Source of the DNA: Raphanus sativus
Taxonomy: Eukaryota; Streptophyta; Magnoliopsida; Brassicales; Brassicaceae
Assembly (NCBI RefSeq): GCF_000801105.2
Contig: NC_079518.1
Span: forward strand, 24,222,800 to 24,286,799
Reading direction: 5' to 3'
Length of the DNA stretch: 64,000 nucleotides
Positions 36,301-45,134 of this stretch are shown here, piece by piece (the stretch's first letter is position 1; the number at the start of each line of letters is the position of its first letter). Both the position numbers and the translations under genes were made by a program. A model generated the notes under the pieces. The model was not told the origin of the DNA and ran no database searches. It saw nothing but the letters and a program-made list of their open reading frames with translations.

Positions 36301-36976
36301 TGTAACCGGAACGAAGCTGCTCATGTATTCGCTCATTCACTCATTTTTGACAAAGCCTAAATTCACTAAAATAGGGAACTTTTTCACGTGCTTTCTGAAC
36401 GTTTTCATATAGATATAGCAATAATGTTTTTTAGTATGAGATTTACCTATAAAATTTTGAATATCTTACTAAAACGAGATAAAACAATTCCACCATTCAA
36501 ACTTGGTTGCAAGCATAGCAAAAAGGTTAGTGTGAAATATATTTCACATGCTTTTTTCATCAATTTATCTTCATTTAATTTGTTATATTTGTCGTCAAAA
36601 AGTTTTATTAAGTAAAAATATACGTTGATTATCTATCTATCCGTATTGATTAAAAATTCACTACCAAATAAGTGAGTTACGTTGTGGTCACGTTATATGT
36701 GCTTCGTTTGTACCGTTTTCTCAGGCGTGGCTTACTTTTTTTCAGGGAAACCTTTTCTCTCATTTTTATCAACTTTAATGATTTTGGTGGAGAAAAGTTA
36801 TTACAAGAGAAATAAAGAAAATCTTGGGAATATGAAAGAGCTGAAAAAGTTAATTTTCCAACGCGTTATTTACTGTGACTTGTCTAAATCAATGTAACCC
36901 TTATCTAACAAGAAATAACCAAAAAAAAAACTCTTTTCTCTTCATATCCCTCTTCTCTGTAAGAAAGAAAGTAAAC
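36301..36976. other. Upstream region of the REM-like B3 gene
   Basis: AT-rich with no conserved ORF. The last 60 bases (A-rich, then CTCTTTTCTCTTCATATCCC) look like a plant leader just before the ATG at 36977. A TATA box could not be chosen confidently. Confidence 0.4.
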
Positions 36977-37841
36977 ATGAACACTACTCGGAGAGCATCA
37001 GCTCGAATCACGTCGGCAGCATCTCAACGCAGGCAAAAACCAGAGCCAGAACCGGCAGTGAAGAAGTTCATCAAGATCATTCTCCCAACAATCATGGAAA
37101 AAATGATGGTAAAATAAAACACTACATAAAAATTATTACTACTAGATTAGTTAGGCCGAAATTATTACCCTTTTTTTTTTTATAAAAATTATTTGAAACT
37201 TGCTTGCATGCATGTGTGGATTATACAGAAGATTCCGGCAAGATTTGTGAGATTAGGTCCTAAACTCACTGAAACTGTGACTATCCAAACTCCTGTTGGT
37301 TTCAAGCGTCCCATTCGGATCAAACGAACCGGTAATAAGGTTTGGTTGGAAAAGGGTTGGAGTGAGTTTGCAGAGGCTCATTCTATTAACGAAGGTCATT
37401 TTCTGTACTTTTGTTACGAAGGGAACTCAAGTTTTCGTGTTATGATCTTTGATGTGTCTGCTTCTGAGATTGATTATCCAATGGACAAAGTTCATGTCAT
37501 TGAGAGTGATGATGATGAAGTGATGGAAGCTATGGATACTGATGATGAAGAAGAAGGGTTTACTAGGGTTGACAGTAGTGATAATGATTCCAGTGATGCA
37601 GAAGCGATTGACTTGGAAAATTTGTTGAAGAAGATGCCAAGAGTTAGCGTCAAGTCTGAGACGATTACTATTGGTAATGTTTGAAGACAAACTAAAATTT
37701 TGTGGGTTTCTCTTCTTCTTCTTCTCATGTATGTGATTTGGTTGTTCATCTTTGTCGTAGATTAATGTTGAAGAGACTAATTCTATGGATGAGACTCAAG
37801 AAGATAAGAGAGCCTTGAGGAGTAGTAAGAGAAGTTCTTAA
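36977..37841 (+). CDS. REM-type B3 DNA-binding protein (AT1G49475-like)
   Basis: Model: exons 36977-37108, 37229-37678 and 37761-37841, about 220 residues. Intron 1 has GTAAAA and TTATACAG borders and keeps phase 0. The B3 domain spans about residues 30-125: [63 protein letters not shown]. Such domains bind DNA, and the REM subfamily includes VRN1. An acidic region follows ([18 protein letters not shown]). The last intron is less certain: its donor AAT|GTTTGA is weak; if it is not used, translation stops at 37684. Using it adds [15 protein letters not shown] and a basic tail SSKRSS. The stop codon falls about 10 bp inside the first copy of a 186-bp tandem duplication. The gene converges with RTV1, another B3 gene, as in recalled Arabidopsis order. 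Confidence 0.85.
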
Positions 37842-38200
37842 GACTTGTGTTTTTCTGTTGTTGTTTTTCCCCTTCAAATGTTCTGCAGTTTCTAACCGCA
37901 GGGTAGCTATCTGTTTCTAGCTTCTTAAACAGGCTTGCATGCTTAATTTTAGTTACATAATGTGTGCTTATTATGTATTAAATCTAATAAGTTAAGGCTT
38001 AATTGTAGTAAAAACACAAGTTCTTAAGACTTGTGTTTTTCTGTTGTTGTTTTTCCCCTTCAAATGTTCTGCAGTTTCTAACCGCAGGGTAGCTATCTGT
38101 TTCTAGCTTCTTAAACAGGCTTGCATGCTTAATTTTAGTTACATAATGCGTGCTTATTATGTATTAAATCTAATAAGTTAAGGCTTAATTGTAGTAAGAA
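37832..38200. repeat. Tandem duplication, 186-bp period, at the B3 gene 3' end
   Basis: Unit 1 (37832-38017) begins AAGTTCTTAAGACTTGTG at the last codons of the B3 gene; unit 2 (38018 to about 38200) repeats it with about two differences. The 3' untranslated region and perhaps polyadenylation signals are therefore doubled. Confidence 0.9.
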
Positions 38201-38610
38201 CTTGGCTTGCTTGTGTAATATGTATTGTCTCATGTTCAAATGAGTCTGTATTACGTTTAACACTTCTGAACTGAATTTGCCCCCCCCCCCCCCCCCCCTC
38301 CTCTATATTTTGTGATATTATCATCTTACATACTAGATGTTAAGCAGTCATATCATTAGCACCAACTAAACCAATGGTTGGAAACAAAACTCTTAAACCA
38401 CAGCATAAACAAAATTCACATAAACAACACTCCTTATTTACTCACCAGTTTTATACCAAGTTGATGACAATAAAAATGTAATTACATCTCTACTTTTGAC
38501 CCTAACTACTACTCAGACAAAGAGTTTTAACACTTGATCACACCGAAAACATAGGAACCTGAAATTTCACTCAGAACACTACTAAATGCAAGATAGATAA
38601 AATAGATAAA
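38121..38610. repeat. Diverged direct repeat A
   Basis: Similar to 39054-39488 in the same orientation. Shared words include TTGCATGCTTAATT, AATTGTAGTAAGAACTT, TTTTGTGATATTATCATCTT and CCTGAAATTTCACTCAGAAC. The AAA-ATPase fragment lies between the two copies. Confidence 0.7.
38280..38298. repeat. Poly-C tract of 19
   Basis: An uninterrupted C19 run, striking in such an AT-rich window and likely length-variable or assembly-sensitive. Confidence 0.95.
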
Positions 38611-38625
38611 ACTATCTCATGGAAG

Positions 38626-38897
38626 CTTGGATCAGCGTTGCTGAGGGCAGGAGGACGCATAGATGTTCATATCCACATGCCTTACTGCACACCTGATGCC
38701 TTTGAAATTCTGGCCTCCAACTATCTCAACATCACTACCCAGAAGCTCTTCAATGAGATCAAAGACTCAATTCTGGAGCTGAAGTTAGCCCTGCCAAGGT
38801 TGCTCAACAGTTGATGGGTTGTGGCTCTGTCAACAAAGTTCTTGAAAGACTAGTTGAGTTCTTGGCAGCCAAGAAAGGAAAAGCTCAGGAGGCTTGA
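38626..38897 (+). pseudogene. Fragment of a BCS1-like AAA-type ATPase, frameshifted
   Basis: The frame starts LGSALLRAGGRIDVHIHMPY, matching the sensor-2 region LDPALLRPGR(M/I)DVHI of plant ASD/BCS1-like AAA ATPases but with an extra glycine codon in place of PGR. It continues YCTPDAFEILASNYLNI, is shifted by one base near 38783, and resumes EVSPAKVAQQLMGC, VNKVLERLVEFLAAKKG, ending at 38897. These are the family's usual C-terminal motifs. The Walker A and B regions are absent, so no active ATPase can be made. It lies between two diverged direct repeats and was probably carried in by duplication or transposition. Confidence 0.78.
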
Positions 38898-39053
38898 TGA
38901 CTCTCTCTCCACAACTTCGAACTCAAACATTTAAAATAGGCTGTATTTTCTGTATTTTTAATAGTTTCTGTATTTTTAATCAGCTTTCTAAAATAATTTG
39001 TAATAGTTTCTGTATTTTCTGTTTTTTTCTTCTCTTTTCCCTACAAATAGGCT

Positions 39054-39488
39054 TTGCATGCTTAATTGTTGTAACGTAATGTGTGCTTGTCTTGGTCTAA
39101 ATCTTGCAAGAACTTTACGATTAATTGTAGTAAGAACTTTGTTTGCCCGTGTAATGTAATGATGTCCTATGTTGAAATGAATCTGTATTGTGTTTAACTC
39201 ATTTTGAAGTGAAATTGCCTAGTCTTTAAATTTTGTGATATTATCATCTTACATCAAACATGTTAAGTAGTCGTATCATTAGCTCACCAACTGAGTAAAT
39301 GGTTAAAATTTTTGTTCGGAGCCAAAACCCTTAAACCACATCATAGTCAACATTCACATAAAAGTAATAACATCTTCTACTTTGACCCTAACTACCCATT
39401 CATACAGAGTTTTTCACTCAATCTTCGAATACTTAATCACATTGAAAGCACGGTTACCTGAAATTTCACTCAGAACAAACAGATAAAA
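39054..39488. repeat. Diverged direct repeat B
   Basis: Partner of 38121-38610; it now forms the 3' flank of the minus-strand RTV1 gene, ending about 50 bp before its stop codon. Confidence 0.7.
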
Positions 39489-39539
39489 GACCCTACATGA
39501 AATTTTTGAACTTTGGGAACGAAGACCGCTCATGAAGAG

Positions 39540-40379
39540 TCACACGTACTGGTTGACGCGGAAGGCAGTGACTTTCAGAACGAAGTCCCGAGTACTGAGA
39601 AGCTCAAACACACAAACATCCCCTTCACCTATATTGTTCTCAAGCGTGAACTCATACCATCCTTGGCTGAATTTAGCTCTCCCTGCCTTGTAAAGACACC
39701 TCACTGGCCATTGTTTCTCCCCTAGCTGGATCTTGATGAAGCCAGATATCCCGCTTAAGTACTTCTCAGCAAACCCAGAAGGCAAGTACTGTTAAGAAAC
39801 AGGTAAAAGTTTAGTCCTTTTCACCAAAAATCATCAACCTGAAATCATAATTTTTTTAAAAAAGTTTGTATTACCATGATGCAGCCTCTGTAGAGATAAG
39901 ATGGTCGCAGAACAACTCTAAAGAATGGATTGGTTGGTTCGTAGGTTTTGGCTGCAGTGATGGCTCTCTCTCTTTCCTCTGCAGTTGCAGTTCTCATTCT
40001 AGCAGAAGCACTTTCGTAGAACTTTGAGCGGTTCTCTGAGTCCTCTCCACCTGGAGTTGACGAGTTTGTTTCCTCTGCACATAACAACAAAAAAGTATGA
40101 ATCTTTTAACTATTTAAAAGTAGAAGTCAAGAATTAAGTACTTACCGGGTTAGGATTCTTCTTCTTCCTTCCTCTCTTCTTAAGGACTTTTGGCGTCGTA
40201 GCTTCAGGTTTTGATTCAACGAACAAGTTTTGAGTGGTTGTAGAAGCGTCATACCCTTTGTTCAGGGGTGTGGTAGATTCAGGGATCATTGAATGAATCA
40301 CCTTGGAGCCTTTGTTTTCATGGTCCTCAAACAATCTAGCCCGTTTGTTGAACTCACTGTTTGCTGAATCCATGTTCAT
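39540..40379 (-). CDS. RTV1: RTV1, VRN1-related B3 protein
   Basis: Three phase-0 exons on the minus strand: 40379-40146, 40072-39875 and 39788-39540, giving 226 residues, the length I recall for Arabidopsis RTV1 (AT1G49480). Donors are CCG|GTAAG and ATG|GTAATA; acceptors TGCAGAG and TTAACAG. Residues 1-17 ([17 protein letters not shown]) correspond to the middle of VRN1, not its start. KKRGRKKK near residues 67-74 is a likely nuclear signal or AT-hook-like patch. The B3 domain spans about 128-225: [62 protein letters not shown]1-type proteins bind DNA with little sequence preference and support stable FLC repression after cold; RTV1 is reported to act on flowering too. The protein has one B3 domain, whereas VRN1 has two; relics of the first lie upstream. 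Confidence 0.92.
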
Positions 40380-41510
40380 AAGAGCACTTGAAATGGTCTT
40401 TGTGAGTGAAAACTAAAAGGAACCGTCTTTAAAACCAGATTGTGTTGTCAGCTTTGCTTAGTCCTACATGACCATCAGTTACTGTGAGTGCAACAGCAAA
40501 CCAAAAAAAAAAAAAGATATCAAACATGGTGTAGTTTAGAATCAGCAAGCATCAATAACACACACAATGGCAGGAGTGAAGAGAGTTCCGCCTTGTAAAA
40601 AAACCATCATTCAAGTCAACTAATTAGCCACAGTCTCAAAGCTAAACTCTCTTTATAGTCAAAGGTCTAAACTTTCTCTCTCCCCTCTTAAGCCGACAGA
40701 TACACTATGCTTGTTTCAGGGTTCCAATGATGCGTTTACATACTAAGACAAAAGTCAACTTCCAAATACTGACACCCAAAACACAATCTTAGCAGTATCA
40801 CATGTCAAATTGCTTCAAACAACTTCTCATTTCGCTATCAGAGAAACATAAATCACAAACAAAAAGACTAAACAAAAAACATAAAAACAGACTATAGATC
40901 CCAAACTCATTATGCATTACATACTAAGACCAAAGTCAACTAAAAAGTTCAGATGTCAAACTGCTTCAAACAACTTAAAGTCCACTCCTTTCACTGTTAG
41001 AGAAACATAAATCACTAACCCAAGACTAAACAAAAAAAAACACAAAAACATTTTCTTGTAGACTTTTAGACATTAGAACATAAACCCAAAAAGGGAGACA
41101 CTTTTCACTCAATTTTCAGTACATAAATCACAAAAGAACAAACTTTTCAACATAATCGAGTAACCCAACAACAGATTCTTCAAAAGCTTTCACAAGTCAA
41201 ATGCAGAAAAGAAGAAAACTCTTTGAGAGACGAGAGCAATTACTTGGCCTGGCAGGCATGTTAAGATAGTCAGCAACAGTTACCTAAGTAAAGAGATAAC
41301 GAAGAAGAAGGGAGTCAGATCATGAAACGACGCCGGAGAGTTCGATGAAGCCCTTTTCAGATCTGAAACCAAGTTTAAGAAGTTTTGACTTTGGTCAGAG
41401 GGTCTTTCTCACTCTCTCTGGTTTTGAAGAGAGAAGGGGAAAAAACACAACTTGACCCTAATAAAGCTCGAGCGAGTCAAATCTGTGTGTTTTCAACTTG
41501 ACTCGGTGTA
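40380..41510 (-). promoter_or_regulatory. RTV1 5' region with decayed first exons
   Basis: On the minus strand, 40482-40410 reads VTDGHV.GLSKADNTIWF and, after a one-base shift, KDGSF, preceded by a convincing acceptor (CACTCACAG). This matches the first B3 domain of VRN1 (VPDGHV...LRKADNKIWFQDG). Farther up, ATG CCT GCC AGG CCA at 41259 resembles the VRN1 N-terminus MPRP and runs into a possible donor (A|GTAATT). Both probably remain as untranslated leader. The promoter proper is likely around 41350-41500. Confidence 0.55.
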
Positions 41511-42092
41511 AGTCGAAACGGTGAGTTGACTCGTTTTTCGGTTCTTGTTTTGGTTAACTAATTAAGAGCCTATCGCCCCCACCAACTACCCTTTTCACCT
41601 AATTTTACTCTCCTTTTTGGTAATATAATAAATGCTTTTGTCTTTTTTTTTTGTATTTCTTTTGACATTCTGTTTCAATTTTTTTTCTTTCTGTTGGCTA
41701 TAATATAGAAAAAATGATAGTTAACTACGTAAATTATTAACCATGGCTAATCATAGAGACTAAACTCACCAAATAATAAAATAACATTCTTATTTTTTTA
41801 TTTTAGAATTAGTTAAACTTGTATTACTAACTAATAGAAATTTTATTAGAACAAAAATGTTATTATTTGTTATGTTGTTTTCATAATTAATAGTTTGTAA
41901 TTTTTAATATAATATTATATATAAAATAAATACATAAAATGTATAATCTTGCTAAACCAAAAATATGAATGTAAACATAATATCTATTTGTTATAAAAAA
42001 ATATTTATAGATGTCAAAAAACAATTATTTATCAATTTCAAATAATAAACATATAAAAATTATTAAACTGAAAACATCAAATAATATATAAT
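41511..42092. other. AT-rich intergenic sequence
   Basis: No gene or definite repeat recognised; mostly A/T-rich with short homopolymers. Confidence 0.45.
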
Positions 42093-42341
42093 ACTCCCTC
42101 CGTTTTTAAAAGATAGTCTTTTAGTGTTTTCACATATATTAAGAAAACACATTACATCACTAAAATAAATTTATCATTTTTTGTAATTTTCAATTTTCAA
42201 CAGCTTTTAGTCAATAGTAATCTAATAAAACTAATTATCTTTTTTAAAGTTTGCAATTTTTCATAGAAAACATAAAATATACATCTTTTTAAAACAAAAT
42301 ATTTTTCCAAAAAATGATTTTTTTAGTAATAGAAGAAGTAT
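42093..42341. mobile_element. Stowaway-like (Mariner) MITE, decayed
   Basis: The left end ACTCCCTCCGTTTTTAAAAG is the hallmark Stowaway terminus. The right end (TAGTAATAGAAGAAGTATT) is a degraded inverse. Flanking TA fits a Mariner target duplication. Non-coding. Confidence 0.6.
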
Positions 42342-42354
42342 TACTCTTAATGTA

Positions 42355-42455
42355 ATATTTAGTGTGATGGTTGGAGATGACAAAACAATTTTTACACCAA
42401 AACACCAAATTTGATGTGATTTCAACATCAAATTTTGTGGTCAGAGATGCCCTTA
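42355..42455. mobile_element. Short Tourist-like fragment
   Basis: GGTTGGAGATGAC at the left and AGAGATGCCCTTA at the right flank an inverted ACCAAATTTGATGT / ACATCAAATTTTGTGGT pair. Probably a small MITE or fragment. Confidence 0.4.
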
Positions 42456-42571
42456 TAACATATTAGAAAATGCTAAACATATTGAATATTGTAACACACT
42501 TTCCATAGTCTAAGAAAGTGCTTCTACTTCCATTTCCAGAGATGACACATGTATCATTTGATTCCTTATTC

Positions 42572-42822
42572 TCAAAAGTTGGTTATGTCTTGAAGAATCT
42601 TTCCAAGCTCATCTACATCTACAGAACTGTGATTCAAGAGTTCATGATCCATACACCAAATAAATGCTGGCCAGCATACTACTTGATCTGTCACTAGTAA
42701 TTGCTGCACATGTATCTTCTTCACATTTTCTTCAAACCACATTCGACATTCACCCTTCGCATATCTGATTAGCTCTAACGAATCTCTTATAATTCTTCTA
42801 AATAATTTGTCTTTTCAAGTTT
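42572..42822 (-). pseudogene. Unrecognised coding remnant
   Basis: An open stretch of about 83 codons without an initiating ATG, reading KDKLFRRIIRDSLELIRYAK, CRMWFEENVKKIHVQQLL, CWPAFIWCMDHELLNHSS and DELGKILQDITNF before a stop. The amino-acid composition is protein-like, unlike surrounding AT-rich frames. It may be a fragment of a transposon-encoded or captured host protein. I cannot assign a family. Confidence 0.35.
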
Positions 42823-42959
42823 TTCATATATACCATATTATCCACGAATAAGAATTTCTATCCAATTTATGGTCTTCAACACGTTTTTCCTAAACAAATA
42901 TTCCAAGTTGATACTACTTGGATCACTAGGTCAAAGGGTCGACTATGGTCGTACCCCAA

Positions 42960-43605
42960 ATCAATAAATTAATTAATAATGGTATAGAGTTTTATATAAA
43001 TACAATATTATTAACTATTGAAAACTATATCATAATATAAAAACCAAGTTTTATTTACAAAATATAATTAAATATTTAAAATCTTATTTTAATTTTATTT
43101 TTTGTTTGCCATGAAAATAAATTATTTAACTAATTTTTATACCAAATAGAAATTTAGCTAAAAGATAAGATAATATAAATAACTAAATAAAAATTACCAT
43201 GCAATTAATTTTTTCATATTAAAATAAATAAGAATTTAAAATTATAATAAATTATTAATAACGAAAATAATAATATTTTACATCAATAAATTATTGTTTT
43301 TCCTATTACCACTTTCCTAGAATAACATCTTTTATCTAAGTCTAAAGAATCACAAGTAAAATTATTTATTTAATTTATGTAGTATTTAAATTATATGAAA
43401 ATAATTAATTTTTTTAAATGTTATCAGATTTTTGTTTGGGTTTTTCATAGGGTTAAGCGGTGTCGAACTACGAGTTCTTTATTGGGGTTTATATAGTTTT
43501 TAACTGATACATTTTTTCACTAAATCTGAATAATATTATATATTGGTCACTAGATTGGTTTAATCGTAAGTCTGAGATAAAATATGAAAAAATGGCGCGG
43601 GATAA
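42960..43605. other. AT-rich intergenic sequence
   Basis: Very AT-rich, no gene or clear repeat structure seen. Confidence 0.45.
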
Positions 43606-44196
43606 AAAATTAAGATGTTGAAATAAAATATTTAAGATCAAATATTAATTATCTATGGTATCCATTAATGTAAACTTTTAAGGATAATATTATGTTACAT
43701 TCCACAAATATCTTCTACTACAAAGTAATCAATCTAACAAACAATATATGCAATGCTCAATTGTAACTAGCATTTATTCTCAAAAATATTTTGTTACAAT
43801 TAAACTAGCTTCAAAAATGGATAAAACTGCTATTTTTTTGGTAATCAAATATTAATTAAGATGTTGAAATAAAATATTTAAGATCAAATATTAATTATCT
43901 ATGGTATCCATTAAAGAAAAGTTTTGTATCGAGATAGTATCCTGCGTTTTCAAAGGAATTAAGATGTTGAAATAAAATATTTAAGATCAAATATTAATTA
44001 TATATGGTATCCATTAAAGAAAAGTTTTGTATCGAGATAGTATCCTGCGTTTTCAAAGAACCTGTCAAAATCTAGTGAATACTTAAAAGGAATGTAAACT
44101 TTTAAGGATAATATTATGTTACATTCCACAAATATCTTCTACTACAAAGTAATCAATCTAACAAACAATATATGCAATGCTCAATTGTAACTAGCA
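43606..44196. repeat. Direct duplications of the PEX2 3' flank
   Basis: The word run AATTAAGATGTTGAAATAAA followed by GATCAAATATTAATTAT occurs three times (about 43606, 43855, 43960). Copies 2 and 3 share a roughly 104-bp tandem unit ending TATCCTGCGTTTTCAAAG. The segment TTTTAAGGATAATATTATG to CTCAATTGTAACTAGCA occurs twice (about 43675-43772 and 44098-44196). The first copy continues uninterrupted into TTTATTCTCAAAAATATTTTG; the second is split there by the Helitron. Confidence 0.85.
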
Positions 44197-45043
44197 CTAG
44201 ATTTTGACCCGCGGTTTGAAACCGCGGGATATTTTATGATGAATTTTTATCAACAACATTATTAATAATGATATTAATTTGTAAGATTTTTGTCTATTTT
44301 AAATATTTTTGTATTTAAATCAATATTTTTAAACCCGACATAAATCTGCGATTGAACAGGTGATCCGAGATGTAATACAGTTAGAGTTTTAAGAAATATC
44401 ATTATTTTAAAACCCGATAAACCAGCAAAAATGCTAAACCACAAAGGAACCCGTTGAACCGATGAATCATCCAATTTGATTTAAATTTTTAATTTTTAAT
44501 TTTTAAAGTTAATTTCAAATTTAGCATTAGATATTTAAATACTTATTAACTTAAATCTTATTATATTTTTATGTCATATCTCTATGTTAGATTATGTAAT
44601 AAATTAAAAGTATTAATATTAATAAATATTTAATATCTAATGATAAATTTGAAATTACGGGTTTCGTTTTAAATCAAATACCTATTTTTTGAACATCGAC
44701 TTAGATTATATAGTTTTCATGAAATTATGGATTTCATTTTTATTATTTCTTAATTTTCAGAAGATCTAGTATTATAGCCATGAATATTGCTTTTGTGGAT
44801 ACTCAGAAACTACTTACCATAAAAATCGTTTTGGAAATCTTATCATTAATAATCACGATATATAGTCTTACCATATAAATAGGCTATATGTTAGGCTTTT
44901 TGTTATTATTAGTAAATGTATTAGACTTAATTATATGATATAGTTTGATTTAGTTGACTTAATTATATTGTATAGTTATTTTTAAATTTTCTACCTAGAA
45001 ATAAGTTAGGTCCAACTTTGTGCTTCTGTTTTAATAAGATAGA
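44197..45043 (-). mobile_element. Non-autonomous Helitron, 847 bp, with empty-site proof
   Basis: On the minus strand it starts TCTATCTTATTAAAACAGAA and ends with hairpin CCCGCGGTTTCAAACCGCGGG, spacer TCAAAAT and CTAG. It sits exactly between A (44196) and T (45044). The paralogous unoccupied sequence at about 43763-43785 reads GTAACTAGCA|TTTATTCTCA, confirming both borders. No coding capacity. It lies 92 bp downstream of the PEX2 stop codon. Confidence 0.92.
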
Positions 45044-45134
45044 TTTATTTTCAAAAATCTTTTGTTACAATTAAACTAGCTTCAAAAATGGATAAAACTG
45101 CTATTTTTTTGGTAATCTGCCACATATAGTTTTC

